This document shows, one piece after another, positions 1 to 5,810 of a DNA stretch of 7,241 bases. The position numbers and the translations under genes were made by a program. Origin of the DNA: Balneolaceae bacterium SMO_bin1 (GTDB lineage Bacteria > Bacteroidota > Rhodothermia > Balneolales > Balneolaceae). Location of the stretch: NCBI GenBank assembly GCA_003123965.1, contig NNSL01000337.1:1-7241 (forward strand). Direction: 5' to 3'. Below the pieces are notes generated by a model. It was not told the DNA's origin, did no database searches, and saw only the letters and a program-made list of their open reading frames with translations. Within the stretch, counting starts at the first letter, position 1, and each line of letters begins with the position of its first letter.

Positions 1-124
1 CTAATAGAGACCTTTCTTAGCTGGTTAACCTAAAGCTATCGAATATACACATGTTTTTTACACCAGTAAACATTCCTTACGTAACGCTTATTATAAGATC
101 TTAATCATTTTGAAAGAAAATAGC
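1..124. other. Non-coding stretch downstream of folA
   Basis: No coding region is visible on either strand. The stretch is AT-rich and follows the folA stop codon. It contains a perfect 10-bp palindrome TAAGATCTTA (94-103) and an 8-bp palindrome TTACGTAA (77-84), but neither is followed by a T-run, so neither is a convincing intrinsic terminator. On the minus strand, TATATTCG (47-40) resembles the Bacteroidota -7 element TAnnTTTG, with one mismatch in its fixed positions. No proper TTG -33 box lies at 17-19 bases, so a promoter for a gene beyond the left edge is only a possibility. Confidence 0.5.
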
Positions 125-595
125 TCACAGACGCTCGTAAACGACAAAGCTGAGACCGGGATGATCTTCCCGTTTAATTTCTTTCCAGACTGATCCAATT
201 TCATCACGATATTCAGGAAAGTAGGTATCCCCTTCGTATGTTTCATGGATTTCTGTTATAAAGAGCTTATCGGCTTCAGGCAGAAGCTGCTTGTATATTT
301 CGCCACCCCCTATGCAAAAAACTATTTCTTCATCGCTTAAATATTCCAACGCATCATCAATAGATGAAAAAGTAGGTACCTCATCATAGCTGCGGGACCG
401 GCTAAGCACTATATTTTCCCGACCGGGTAATGGCTGCTCGTCAATGCTTTCAAAAACACCGCGCCCCATCAGCACGGGATGACCCAGAGTAGTTCGTTTA
501 AAATATTTTAGATCTTCGGGGTAATGCCACGGTAAATCGCCGTTGTTGCCGATCACCAGGTTAGAATCGTGGGCTGCTATTAATGCAAGAGTCAC
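125..595 (-). CDS. folA: Dihydrofolate reductase (type I, FolA)
   Basis: Cytosolic enzyme that reduces 7,8-dihydrofolate to tetrahydrofolate with NADPH, regenerating the cofactor consumed by the ThyA encoded just upstream. The 156 residues match the usual bacterial length (E. coli 159). The DHFR signature is complete: V14-I-G, L21-P-W and the catalytic acid D28 (E. coli D27) in PEDLKYFK. Also present are PGR with R59 (folate glutamate contact, E. coli R57), IGGGEIY at 95-101 (NADPH site), T114 and EGDTYFP around D123. The adenine-nucleotide loop reads GRGVF (44-48) where E. coli has GRHTW, so the NADPH-contacting Thr is Val. The start is GTG at 595; it overlaps the thyA stop in GTGA (595-592), and the next Met is residue 43, too late. 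Translation is probably coupled to thyA. Identity is secure; the GTG start is well supported. Confidence 0.96.
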   Translation of the reverse strand: MTLALIAAHDSNLVIGNNGDLPWHYPEDLKYFKRTTLGHPVLMGRGVFESIDEQPLPGRENIVLSRSRSYDEVPTFSSIDDALEYLSDEEIVFCIGGGEIYKQLLPEADKLFITEIHETYEGDTYFPEYRDEIGSVWKEIKREDHPGLSFVVYERL

Positions 596-1440
596 ACGGC
601 CACCTCAAATTTTATTGAGGGATACGGATTATAGTTCTCAAGTGTAAAGTCCTCATATTCCAGCTCATCGATTGGCTTATCTGCGATATGCAGAGTGGGC
701 AGCTCGCGTGGTTCACGCTTAAGCTGCTCTTTGAGCCCGTCAATGTGATTTTCATAAATATGGGCATCTACAATGGTATGGGCAAATTCGCCGTACTCTA
801 AACCGACTTCGTTGGCGATAGCCATGGTAAGCGCTGAATAACAGGCCAGGTTGAATGGAATTCCCAATGCAATATCGCCGGAGCGCTGCGTGAGATGGCA
901 GTTCAGTTTCCCATCAGTAACATTGAAAATATACATAACATGGCACGGCGGAAGCGCCATTTTTTCCAGCAAGCCTGGATGCCAGGCGGTTACCACTATG
1001 CGCCTGCTGTTAGGGTTGTTCTTCAGCATATCGATGGCGCGCTGCACCTGATCGAACTCGTTCTTGATCCAAACGGTTTTCTCAATGTGCGATGCATTGC
1101 CTTCAAAACTTACGTTATCTTCTTCCACGTAGGGAAATCGGCGCCACATGACCGGGTAAATTGGTCCCACATTTCCGTCCTCGTCGGCCCAATCATCCCA
1201 AATATGGCAATCCATTTCATCGCGTAACCAGCGGATATGGCTTTCTCCACGCAAGTACCAGAGCAGCTCAAGCACTACCGAACGAAAATATACTTTCTTG
1301 GTTGTAAGCAGCGGGAACCCTTCTTGTAGATCAACCCGGTAAAATTCGCTGAAATTTGAGATGGTATCTATGCCGGTTCTGTTTTCTTTGCGCACGCCGT
1401 TTTCGAGCACATTTTTTACGAGATTAAGGTATTGCTGCAT
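592..1440 (-). CDS. thyA: Thymidylate synthase (ThyA)
   Basis: Makes dTMP from dUMP, using 5,10-methylene-tetrahydrofolate as carbon donor and reductant and releasing dihydrofolate for FolA. The 282 residues carry all core catalytic positions: R21 (dUMP phosphate), E58, the arginine pair R146-R147, nucleophile C166 in PPCH, R186-S187, D189, N197 in PFN, and H227/Y229 in DAHIY. Against E. coli (264 residues) there is about a 20-residue insertion in the small domain, around 101-130, the region where the Lactobacillus casei enzyme also has an insert. Several usually constant stretches differ: GPIYPVMWRR for GPVYGKQWRA, TQRSGDIALG for YQRSCDVFLG, and TIVDAHIY for TGGDTHLY. From memory these variants resemble haloarchaeal ThyA. 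ATG start at 1440, with no clear Shine-Dalgarno. mgtE ends 33 bases upstream, so co-transcription is plausible; folA overlaps its stop by four bases. Confidence 0.96.
   Translation of the reverse strand: MQQYLNLVKNVLENGVRKENRTGIDTISNFSEFYRVDLQEGFPLLTTKKVYFRSVVLELLWYLRGESHIRWLRDEMDCHIWDDWADEDGNVGPIYPVMWRRFPYVEEDNVSFEGNASHIEKTVWIKNEFDQVQRAIDMLKNNPNSRRIVVTAWHPGLLEKMALPPCHVMYIFNVTDGKLNCHLTQRSGDIALGIPFNLACYSALTMAIANEVGLEYGEFAHTIVDAHIYENHIDGLKEQLKREPRELPTLHIADKPIDELEYEDFTLENYNPYPSIKFEVAV
601..606 (-). promoter_or_regulatory. Ribosome binding site of folA inside thyA
   Basis: GAGGTG on the minus strand (606-601) lies in the Glu279-Val280 codons of thyA. From the end of GAGG there are seven bases to the GTG start of folA at 595. 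It is one of only two clear Shine-Dalgarno sites in the window and supports the GTG start and coupling to thyA termination. Confidence 0.6.
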
Positions 1441-1473
1441 ACGAATAATGTTTGCTTGTTATCAATAACGATT

Positions 1474-2856
1474 TTATAAAACGATTCCCCTCAATAATGC
1501 TATGGCGATGGTAAAATAGATAAAAATACCCATAACATCACTCAAAGTTGAAACAAAGGGTGCCGAAGTTACAGCAGGGTCCAGTCCGAATTTAGAAAGT
1601 ACAAAAGGAAGCATAGCTCCGCTGAGATTTCCCCATAGAATAACCCCTATTAAACTCAGAGCCACAACCGCGGCACTTAAAATAAGCTCCTGGGTTAAAC
1701 CATCAACCCGGAAATAGCCCCAGCATAAAATAATTATAAAGCCAATTACCGACATCAATAGCCCAAGTAGAAGCCCCGAAAACAGTTCCCTTTTCAACAC
1801 TTTCAGCCAGTCGGTATGGTTGATATCATCAGTTGAAAGAGCGCGAATAATAAGCGTAGCCGCCTGCGAGCCCGAGTTACCGCCGCTGGAAATAATCATG
1901 GGTATAAAAAGCGTTAGAAATACGGCATTGGCAATTACGCTTTCGTATTCGCCCAGCACGGTGGTTGTCAGCAGCTGCCCAATAAAAAGCACCGCCAGCC
2001 ACCCGATGCGCTTTTGCACCATTTGGGTGATGGTTGTTTGGGAGTAATAATCATCAAGGGCATCCATACCGGCCATCAGCTGCATATCCTCGGTGGTTTC
2101 TTCTTCGGCAACATCAATCACATCATCAATGGTTACAATGCCCACCAGCACCCCATCGGAGTTGACAACCGGCATGGCTACGCGGTCGTATTTACTGAGC
2201 ATCCGAACGGCTTCTTCCTGGTCATCGAAGGCGCTCAGGGCTTCAAAGCTCTCATCCATTAGTGATGATATCAGCGCATCTGGATCGGCCAGAATAAGCT
2301 GGTTGAGCCGAAGATCGTCAATAAGGTGTTCATCGCTATCTACTACATAAATAACGTTGACTGTTTCGGCGCTATGACCAAATTTCCGCACATGCTCCAT
2401 AGCCTTTTGGATGCTCCAGTCTTTTTTGACACGCACGTAACGCGGTGTCATCAAACGGCCGACACTCTCTTCGGGATAGCCCAGCAGCTTCTGCACCAAT
2501 GTTCGGTCATCGAACCGCATTGAATTCATTACACGCTGGGTGAGATGTCCCGGAAGTTCTTCGAGCAGAGCCACGCGCTCATCCGGCTCCAGGTTCGACA
2601 TTACTTCGCTAAGCTGCTGCGCTGTAAAAAGATCCAGCAATTCCACTCCTTTGCCGGAACTGAGGTGAGCAAAAACATCAGCCGCTTTGTTTTTCTTTAG
2701 AAGCCGAAAAATAACGGCAGCTACTTCATTATCGAGTCCTTCAAGCAGCTCGGCTACATCTACGGCAGGGACATCGTTTAAGATGTCCTTCAGGGCCACC
2801 CAGTCCTTCTCCTGAATGAGCTCATCAAACTCCGGTTTTAGAAGATCAACAATCAT
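1474..2856 (-). CDS. mgtE: Magnesium transporter MgtE
   Basis: Homodimeric inner-membrane Mg2+ channel gated by cytosolic Mg2+. Taking M1 at 2856 gives 460 residues (Thermus MgtE is 450). The order is: helical N-domain (about 1-130), two CBS domains (about 136-255, with LMTPRYV and MPVVNSDGVLVGIVTIDDV), the connecting plug helix (about 256-278, TEDMQLMAG), then a five-helix membrane domain (about 284-458). Family hallmarks are PMIISSGGNSGSQAATLIIR near 319-338 and TLSDVMG with D440, matching the pore Asp D432 of Thermus. A GTG at 2919 would add 21 residues (481 in all), but that extension looks unlike MgtE N-termini and starts only two bases after a possible -7 box. I therefore prefer ATG 2856, although its Shine-Dalgarno is weak. 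thyA follows after 33 bases. Function is secure; the start is less so. Confidence 0.93.
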   Translation of the reverse strand: MIVDLLKPEFDELIQEKDWVALKDILNDVPAVDVAELLEGLDNEVAAVIFRLLKKNKAADVFAHLSSGKGVELLDLFTAQQLSEVMSNLEPDERVALLEELPGHLTQRVMNSMRFDDRTLVQKLLGYPEESVGRLMTPRYVRVKKDWSIQKAMEHVRKFGHSAETVNVIYVVDSDEHLIDDLRLNQLILADPDALISSLMDESFEALSAFDDQEEAVRMLSKYDRVAMPVVNSDGVLVGIVTIDDVIDVAEEETTEDMQLMAGMDALDDYYSQTTITQMVQKRIGWLAVLFIGQLLTTTVLGEYESVIANAVFLTLFIPMIISSGGNSGSQAATLIIRALSTDDINHTDWLKVLKRELFSGLLLGLLMSVIGFIIILCWGYFRVDGLTQELILSAAVVALSLIGVILWGNLSGAMLPFVLSKFGLDPAVTSAPFVSTLSDVMGIFIYFTIAIALLRGIVL

Positions 2857-3163
2857 AAATAGCCCAGTTTTTAATGCGGTATAACATATAAGGGTGATGC
2901 CCTTGTGGCTAAGAGGCACCTAGAAATTAACGATATTGAACAGGCACAATTTAGTTTTTTGTGAGGAATTTCCGAAAAGGCATTTTGGGAGGATTGGATA
3001 TATAATAGCAACGGACCGATAAAATCTTGCAGCTCTCCTTTCCGGATAGAGTTAGCAAACTTAAATAACTATAAAATACTTGGGTTGGTAGTTCTTGGCA
3101 CCTGTGGAAGTGTATTTACAAGTAAAAGCAGTACCTAAGCTTAATTACCAAGAGCAATTTAAG
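2857..3163. other. Intergenic region upstream of mgtE (307 bases)
   Basis: No gene is supported here. On the minus strand, reading from the epimerase stop towards mgtE, it holds an AT-rich hairpin overlapping the epimerase stop (3138-3165), then roughly 190 bases in which I see nothing specific, then a possible promoter (2949-2922). Last comes a short perfect inverted repeat, AAGGG-CATCA-CCCTT on the minus strand (2904-2890), about 34 bases before the mgtE ATG. I could not recognise an M-box or other known magnesium riboswitch. Shadow reading frames entering this stretch on the plus strand have no support. Confidence 0.5.
2922..2949 (-). promoter_or_regulatory. Possible promoter of mgtE-thyA-folA
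   Basis: On the minus strand, TTG (2949-2947) is followed after exactly 17 bases by TAATTTCT (2929-2922). This resembles the Bacteroidota sigma-A pattern TTG-N17-19-TAnnTTTG, with the last two fixed bases of the -7 box differing. Transcription would start near 2915 and give a leader of about 60 bases containing the AAGGG/CCCTT hairpin. The assignment rests on a short match in AT-rich sequence. Confidence 0.25.
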
Positions 3164-3165
3164 CT
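3138..3165 (-). terminator. Possible AT-rich terminator hairpin after the epimerase gene
   Basis: On the plus strand, AGCTTAATT (3138-3146) pairs with AATTTAAGCT (3156-3165), leaving one bulged A and a nine-base loop. The structure overlaps the TAG stop of the epimerase gene. Read on the minus strand, a TTTT run occurs only about ten bases after the stem, and the stem is AT-rich. It is a weak terminator candidate at best. Confidence 0.25.
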
Positions 3166-4243
3166 ACGAAGCTATGGCGTGCGTTTCTTCACTAAAGTAG
3201 GACTTATACCAATCAATAAAGTTTTTGATTCCCTCTTCGATACCAACCTGGGGTTTAAAATCGGTGTATTGGTAAAAATCATCCACGTTAGCCCAAGTTT
3301 TAGGCACATCGCCCGGCTGAAGATCGAGCATATTTTTCCGGGCTTTTATGCCCAGCTGTTTCTCTATTTCTGAGATAAAATCCATCAGCTTTACCGGCTG
3401 ACTGTTTCCGATATTAAAAATTCGGTACGGTGCAAAACTTGTTGCAGGATCAGGTTGCGTGCCTGTCCATGCCTTGTTAGGAACCGGCGGTTTGGGAATC
3501 AACCTTGTAATACCTTCTACAATATCGTCAATATATGTGAAGTCGCGCTCCATCATTCCGTGATTAAAAACACTGATGGGTTTATTTTCCATCATAGCTT
3601 TGGCAAATAAGAACAACGCCATATCAGGGCGCCCCCACGGCCCGTACACTGTGAAAAAACGCAGCCCGGTGGTGGGTATGTTAAACAGGTTTGAATAGGT
3701 ATGGGCCATCAGCTCGTTAGATTTTTTGCTAGCTGCATACAGGCTCATGGGATGATCCACGTTATCGGAGGTGGAAAATGGCATATTTGTGTTAGCTCCG
3801 TACACCGAACTTGAAGATGCATATACCAAATGCTTAACGGAATAATGACGGGCGCATTCTAAAATGTTAAGAAATCCCATGATGTTGCTCTCAATATATC
3901 TATGGGGATCCTTTAAGCTATAACGCACACCGGCTTGAGCCGCGAGATTGACAATAACATCAATATTTTGTGTTTCAAATATATCAATAATTGCTGCACG
4001 GTTCTCCAAATCAGTTTTGATAAATTTGAGCTGATTATCCTCGGAGCTATTTATCAGCTCTCCCTCCGCGATATCTCCTTTCGCTATACCCAGCTCAGCC
4101 AGCCTACTGTACTTTAAGTCAGTAGAATAATAATCGTTTATGTTATCTAAGCCAATAACGTCAAAACCTTCGTTGAGCAACCGCTTTGCCAAATGAAATC
4201 CAATAAAGCCCGCCATCCCCGTTACTAAAATTTTCATAGCCAT
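3164..4243 (-). CDS. UDP-glucuronate 4-epimerase family nucleotide-sugar epimerase
   Basis: Extended short-chain dehydrogenase/reductase, cytosolic, most likely interconverting UDP-glucuronate and UDP-galacturonate for capsule, LPS or exopolysaccharide. The 359 residues show the NAD-binding GMAGFIG (9-15, GxxGxxG), acidic D33 after the second strand (typical of NAD binding), NLAAQAGVRYS (99-109), catalytic Ser in YASSSSVYG (141-149), YAASK with Y169 and K173, and GPWGRPDMAL (201-210). The DNINDYY, AQAGVRYS and PWGRPDMA motifs are typical of the glucuronate 4-epimerase branch rather than GalE or RmlB. ATG at 4243 gives M-A-M-K; a start at Met3 (4237) is also possible. It is separated by 244 bases from the polysaccharide genes upstream, so it probably has its own promoter, which I could not locate. 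Family is certain; substrate is inferred. Confidence 0.9.
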   Translation of the reverse strand: MAMKILVTGMAGFIGFHLAKRLLNEGFDVIGLDNINDYYSTDLKYSRLAELGIAKGDIAEGELINSSEDNQLKFIKTDLENRAAIIDIFETQNIDVIVNLAAQAGVRYSLKDPHRYIESNIMGFLNILECARHYSVKHLVYASSSSVYGANTNMPFSTSDNVDHPMSLYAASKKSNELMAHTYSNLFNIPTTGLRFFTVYGPWGRPDMALFLFAKAMMENKPISVFNHGMMERDFTYIDDIVEGITRLIPKPPVPNKAWTGTQPDPATSFAPYRIFNIGNSQPVKLMDFISEIEKQLGIKARKNMLDLQPGDVPKTWANVDDFYQYTDFKPQVGIEEGIKNFIDWYKSYFSEETHAIAS

Positions 4244-4487
4244 TTACTTTTTTCCAGATTTCTGTTTTTCATGTTTTCAAGCCTTACTTATGTAATCTCC
4301 AAAAGCGTGCCAGAAAACGCGGCAGCAACAAATGTGCGCTTCATGAAATTGAAACGCCGTTGGTTGCTCATAAAAACATCTGTAAACGGGAAGGAACTGC
4401 ATGTTATAAAAGCCCGGTGTAATTATTACACGAAGCTTTTACGGGTAATTTTATTGCAACGCAGTGCTGCATAAAAGAGTAGCTTTA
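4244..4487. other. Intergenic region between SAF oxidoreductase and epimerase genes
   Basis: These 244 AT-rich bases hold the symmetrical hairpin at 4407-4441 and, on the minus strand, a 12-codon mini reading frame (4272-4234) running into the epimerase start. No promoter with both a TTG and a TAnnTTTG box at proper spacing was found. An open frame on the plus strand (4271-4474, 67 codons) lacks a Shine-Dalgarno site and recognisable protein character and spans the hairpin, so I do not call it. Confidence 0.5.
4407..4441 (-). terminator. Symmetrical hairpin, probable terminator of the polysaccharide operon
   Basis: A 35-base inverted repeat centred on 4424. On the plus strand the outer arms are TAAAAGC (4407-4413) and GCTTTTA (4435-4441), and the inner arms GTGTAAT (4417-4423) and ATTACAC (4425-4431). 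Inner and outer arms are separated by unpaired CCG and GAA. An A-run on one side and a T-run on the other suit a bidirectional intrinsic terminator. It begins 46 bases after the stop of the SAF oxidoreductase gene. The stem is AT-rich and interrupted, so termination strength is uncertain. Confidence 0.45.
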
Positions 4488-5795
4488 TTAAACTGCTTCT
4501 GCACGGCTAAAATATTCCATTTGCTCTCTTCTAAGTTGATCAATTAGTCGGCCTGCCGGCAGGTCGACATCATCATACGTTATGGGTTCATCCTTTTTGA
4601 TGTCCCGGTTTAAGATGCATCCCTCCGCAACGCCCAGGGGAAGCAGTTTTTCAGCAGCGGCAGTTTCTGAATTTTCACAGACCCCGTAGGTTGTATAGTG
4701 ACCAATCGAGTCGAGTTTTTGGCCTTCCCACAATTCCTTTTTAGCCATTGCAACCACTTCAACTTTTGGTGGACCCAGCGGAGCAATCGTTGCATCATTA
4801 AACAATGCTGCACGAGCCACAGTAGTAGGCACTTCAAAGTGGCATAAGTGATACGGTGTGTAGAAACAGTAGTACGGTCCTTCCCCCAGCTTATATAAGT
4901 GCAGGTAATGCTGTTGTATTGGATGATCGTGTGTTCCGATTACAAAAACACCCGGCGCTGGTACTGGCCCCACAATGTAATCAACTACGCCCTCTTCGGT
5001 ATTCAATAGCTCTTCAGGGTAAGCTTTTATTGCTTCCCGCAAAGGGGTTCCTGTTTCTACCGTGGGCCCGTACATTCCCCGCTTTCCCACTTTCATGCCG
5101 GTAGCATTAGCTACAATAGCCTGCTCAAAAGAAATTTTGCTGCCATCGGCAAACGAGGTAACCATTGATGGATTTTGGCCCCATTTTTTGGCAAAGGCCT
5201 GCTGCGTGGTTGGGTTTCGATAGGGATCATGCAACCCTTTAATATTGCCGCATAAAGCCGGTTTAACACCAATTCCTTTTACAAAGCGATATAAATTCAT
5301 AATAACGCCCGGCTGATCTCCGTCCGCGTTCGTAATAATCACCCCATTTCGATCGGCATATACTTTTAAAATGGGGCCTACCGTGCCATCCAGTTCGGCA
5401 TTCATCAGTACCACGTGCTTTTTATTTTGCAAGGCTGCAAGCACGGTCTGGGCGCTATATTCTACGGCCCCCGTTACCTCAATTATCACGTCTATTTCCG
5501 GCGATTGACAAAGTAGCATGGCATCTTTAGTTACACATGGGGCTTGTTGCCGAACCGCTTCATCAAATTCATTTTGCTTTCGTACTTCTACAACGCCATC
5601 AACACCGGCTTCTTCGTAAGCGGCGGCGGCTTTATATAAAGTTCGGTTAGCAATGGCAGCCAGACGCATTCCCTTTCCAGCAGTTTGAAACTGAAGAGCA
5701 ATGCCCCTGCCCATAAACCCGGCTCCAATCATGCCTACTCTTATAATGTTTCCCTCTTTTTCGCAACGCTCTAGTGCTTGATCAACTATAATCAT
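4488..5795 (-). CDS. NAD(P)-dependent oxidoreductase with C-terminal SAF domain (homoserine dehydrogenase/DRL-like)
   Basis: Probable cytosolic dehydrogenase or reductoisomerase of unknown substrate. The 435 residues begin with a Rossmann fold: GMIGAGFMG (21-29), then ANRT (49-52) after the second strand, where an Arg and no acidic residue suggest NADP(H). The central part (about 130-350) contains MNAELDGTVGP (131-141), NADGDQPG (156-163), GNIKGLHDPYRNPTTQ (183-198), DGSK (217-220) and VANATGM (228-234). This is the layout of homoserine-dehydrogenase-like proteins, including Brucella DRL, a DXR-like enzyme of the MEP pathway. The C-terminus (about 375-418, GVAEGCILNRDIKKDEPIT) is a SAF domain. 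It lies 15 bases after rfbC and shares a glycan-type operon with rfbC and lhgO, so I infer a sugar-nucleotide or sugar-precursor role. A true homoserine dehydrogenase or DRL activity is less likely but not excluded. ATG at 5795 is supported by AAGGGG upstream. Confidence 0.8.
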   Translation of the reverse strand: MIIVDQALERCEKEGNIIRVGMIGAGFMGRGIALQFQTAGKGMRLAAIANRTLYKAAAAYEEAGVDGVVEVRKQNEFDEAVRQQAPCVTKDAMLLCQSPEIDVIIEVTGAVEYSAQTVLAALQNKKHVVLMNAELDGTVGPILKVYADRNGVIITNADGDQPGVIMNLYRFVKGIGVKPALCGNIKGLHDPYRNPTTQQAFAKKWGQNPSMVTSFADGSKISFEQAIVANATGMKVGKRGMYGPTVETGTPLREAIKAYPEELLNTEEGVVDYIVGPVPAPGVFVIGTHDHPIQQHYLHLYKLGEGPYYCFYTPYHLCHFEVPTTVARAALFNDATIAPLGPPKVEVVAMAKKELWEGQKLDSIGHYTTYGVCENSETAAAEKLLPLGVAEGCILNRDIKKDEPITYDDVDLPAGRLIDQLRREQMEYFSRAEAV

Positions 5796-5804
5796 GATGT
5801 GCTA

Positions 5805-5810
5805 CCCCTT
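5805..5810 (-). promoter_or_regulatory. Ribosome binding site of the SAF oxidoreductase gene
   Basis: AAGGGG on the minus strand directly follows the rfbC stop codon and sits nine bases before the ATG at 5795. It supports that start and efficient re-initiation after rfbC. Confidence 0.5.

Noticed and set aside
94..103. TAAGATCTTA palindrome as a folA terminator
   Set aside because: It is a loopless 10-bp palindrome with no following T-run, so a stable terminator hairpin is unlikely.
895..1227. Plus-strand open frame of 110 codons opposite thyA
   Set aside because: It lies wholly inside the strongly conserved thyA coding region in antisense and its protein has no family resemblance.
2857..2919. 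GTG start at 2919 adding 21 residues to MgtE
   Set aside because: The extension does not look like an MgtE N-terminus, while the ATG at 2856 begins a typical one. Total length 460 then fits the family better.
2915..3103. Repeated 7-mer GGCACCT at 2915-2921 and 3097-3103
   Set aside because: Seven bases repeated once within 190 bases is within chance expectation, and the flanks do not match.
2857..3163. M-box magnesium riboswitch before mgtE
   Set aside because: Only a five-base-pair hairpin is visible near the start. The conserved multi-helix M-box architecture could not be recognised by eye.
4271..4474. Plus-strand open frame of 67 codons in the intergenic gap
   Set aside because: No Shine-Dalgarno, no recognisable domain, and it runs across the inverted repeat at 4407-4441. 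It opposes all other genes.
4488..5795. Naming the SAF oxidoreductase as DXR (DRL) or homoserine dehydrogenase
   Set aside because: Family resemblance is clear but the glycan neighbours and a differing central loop make either specific name unsafe.
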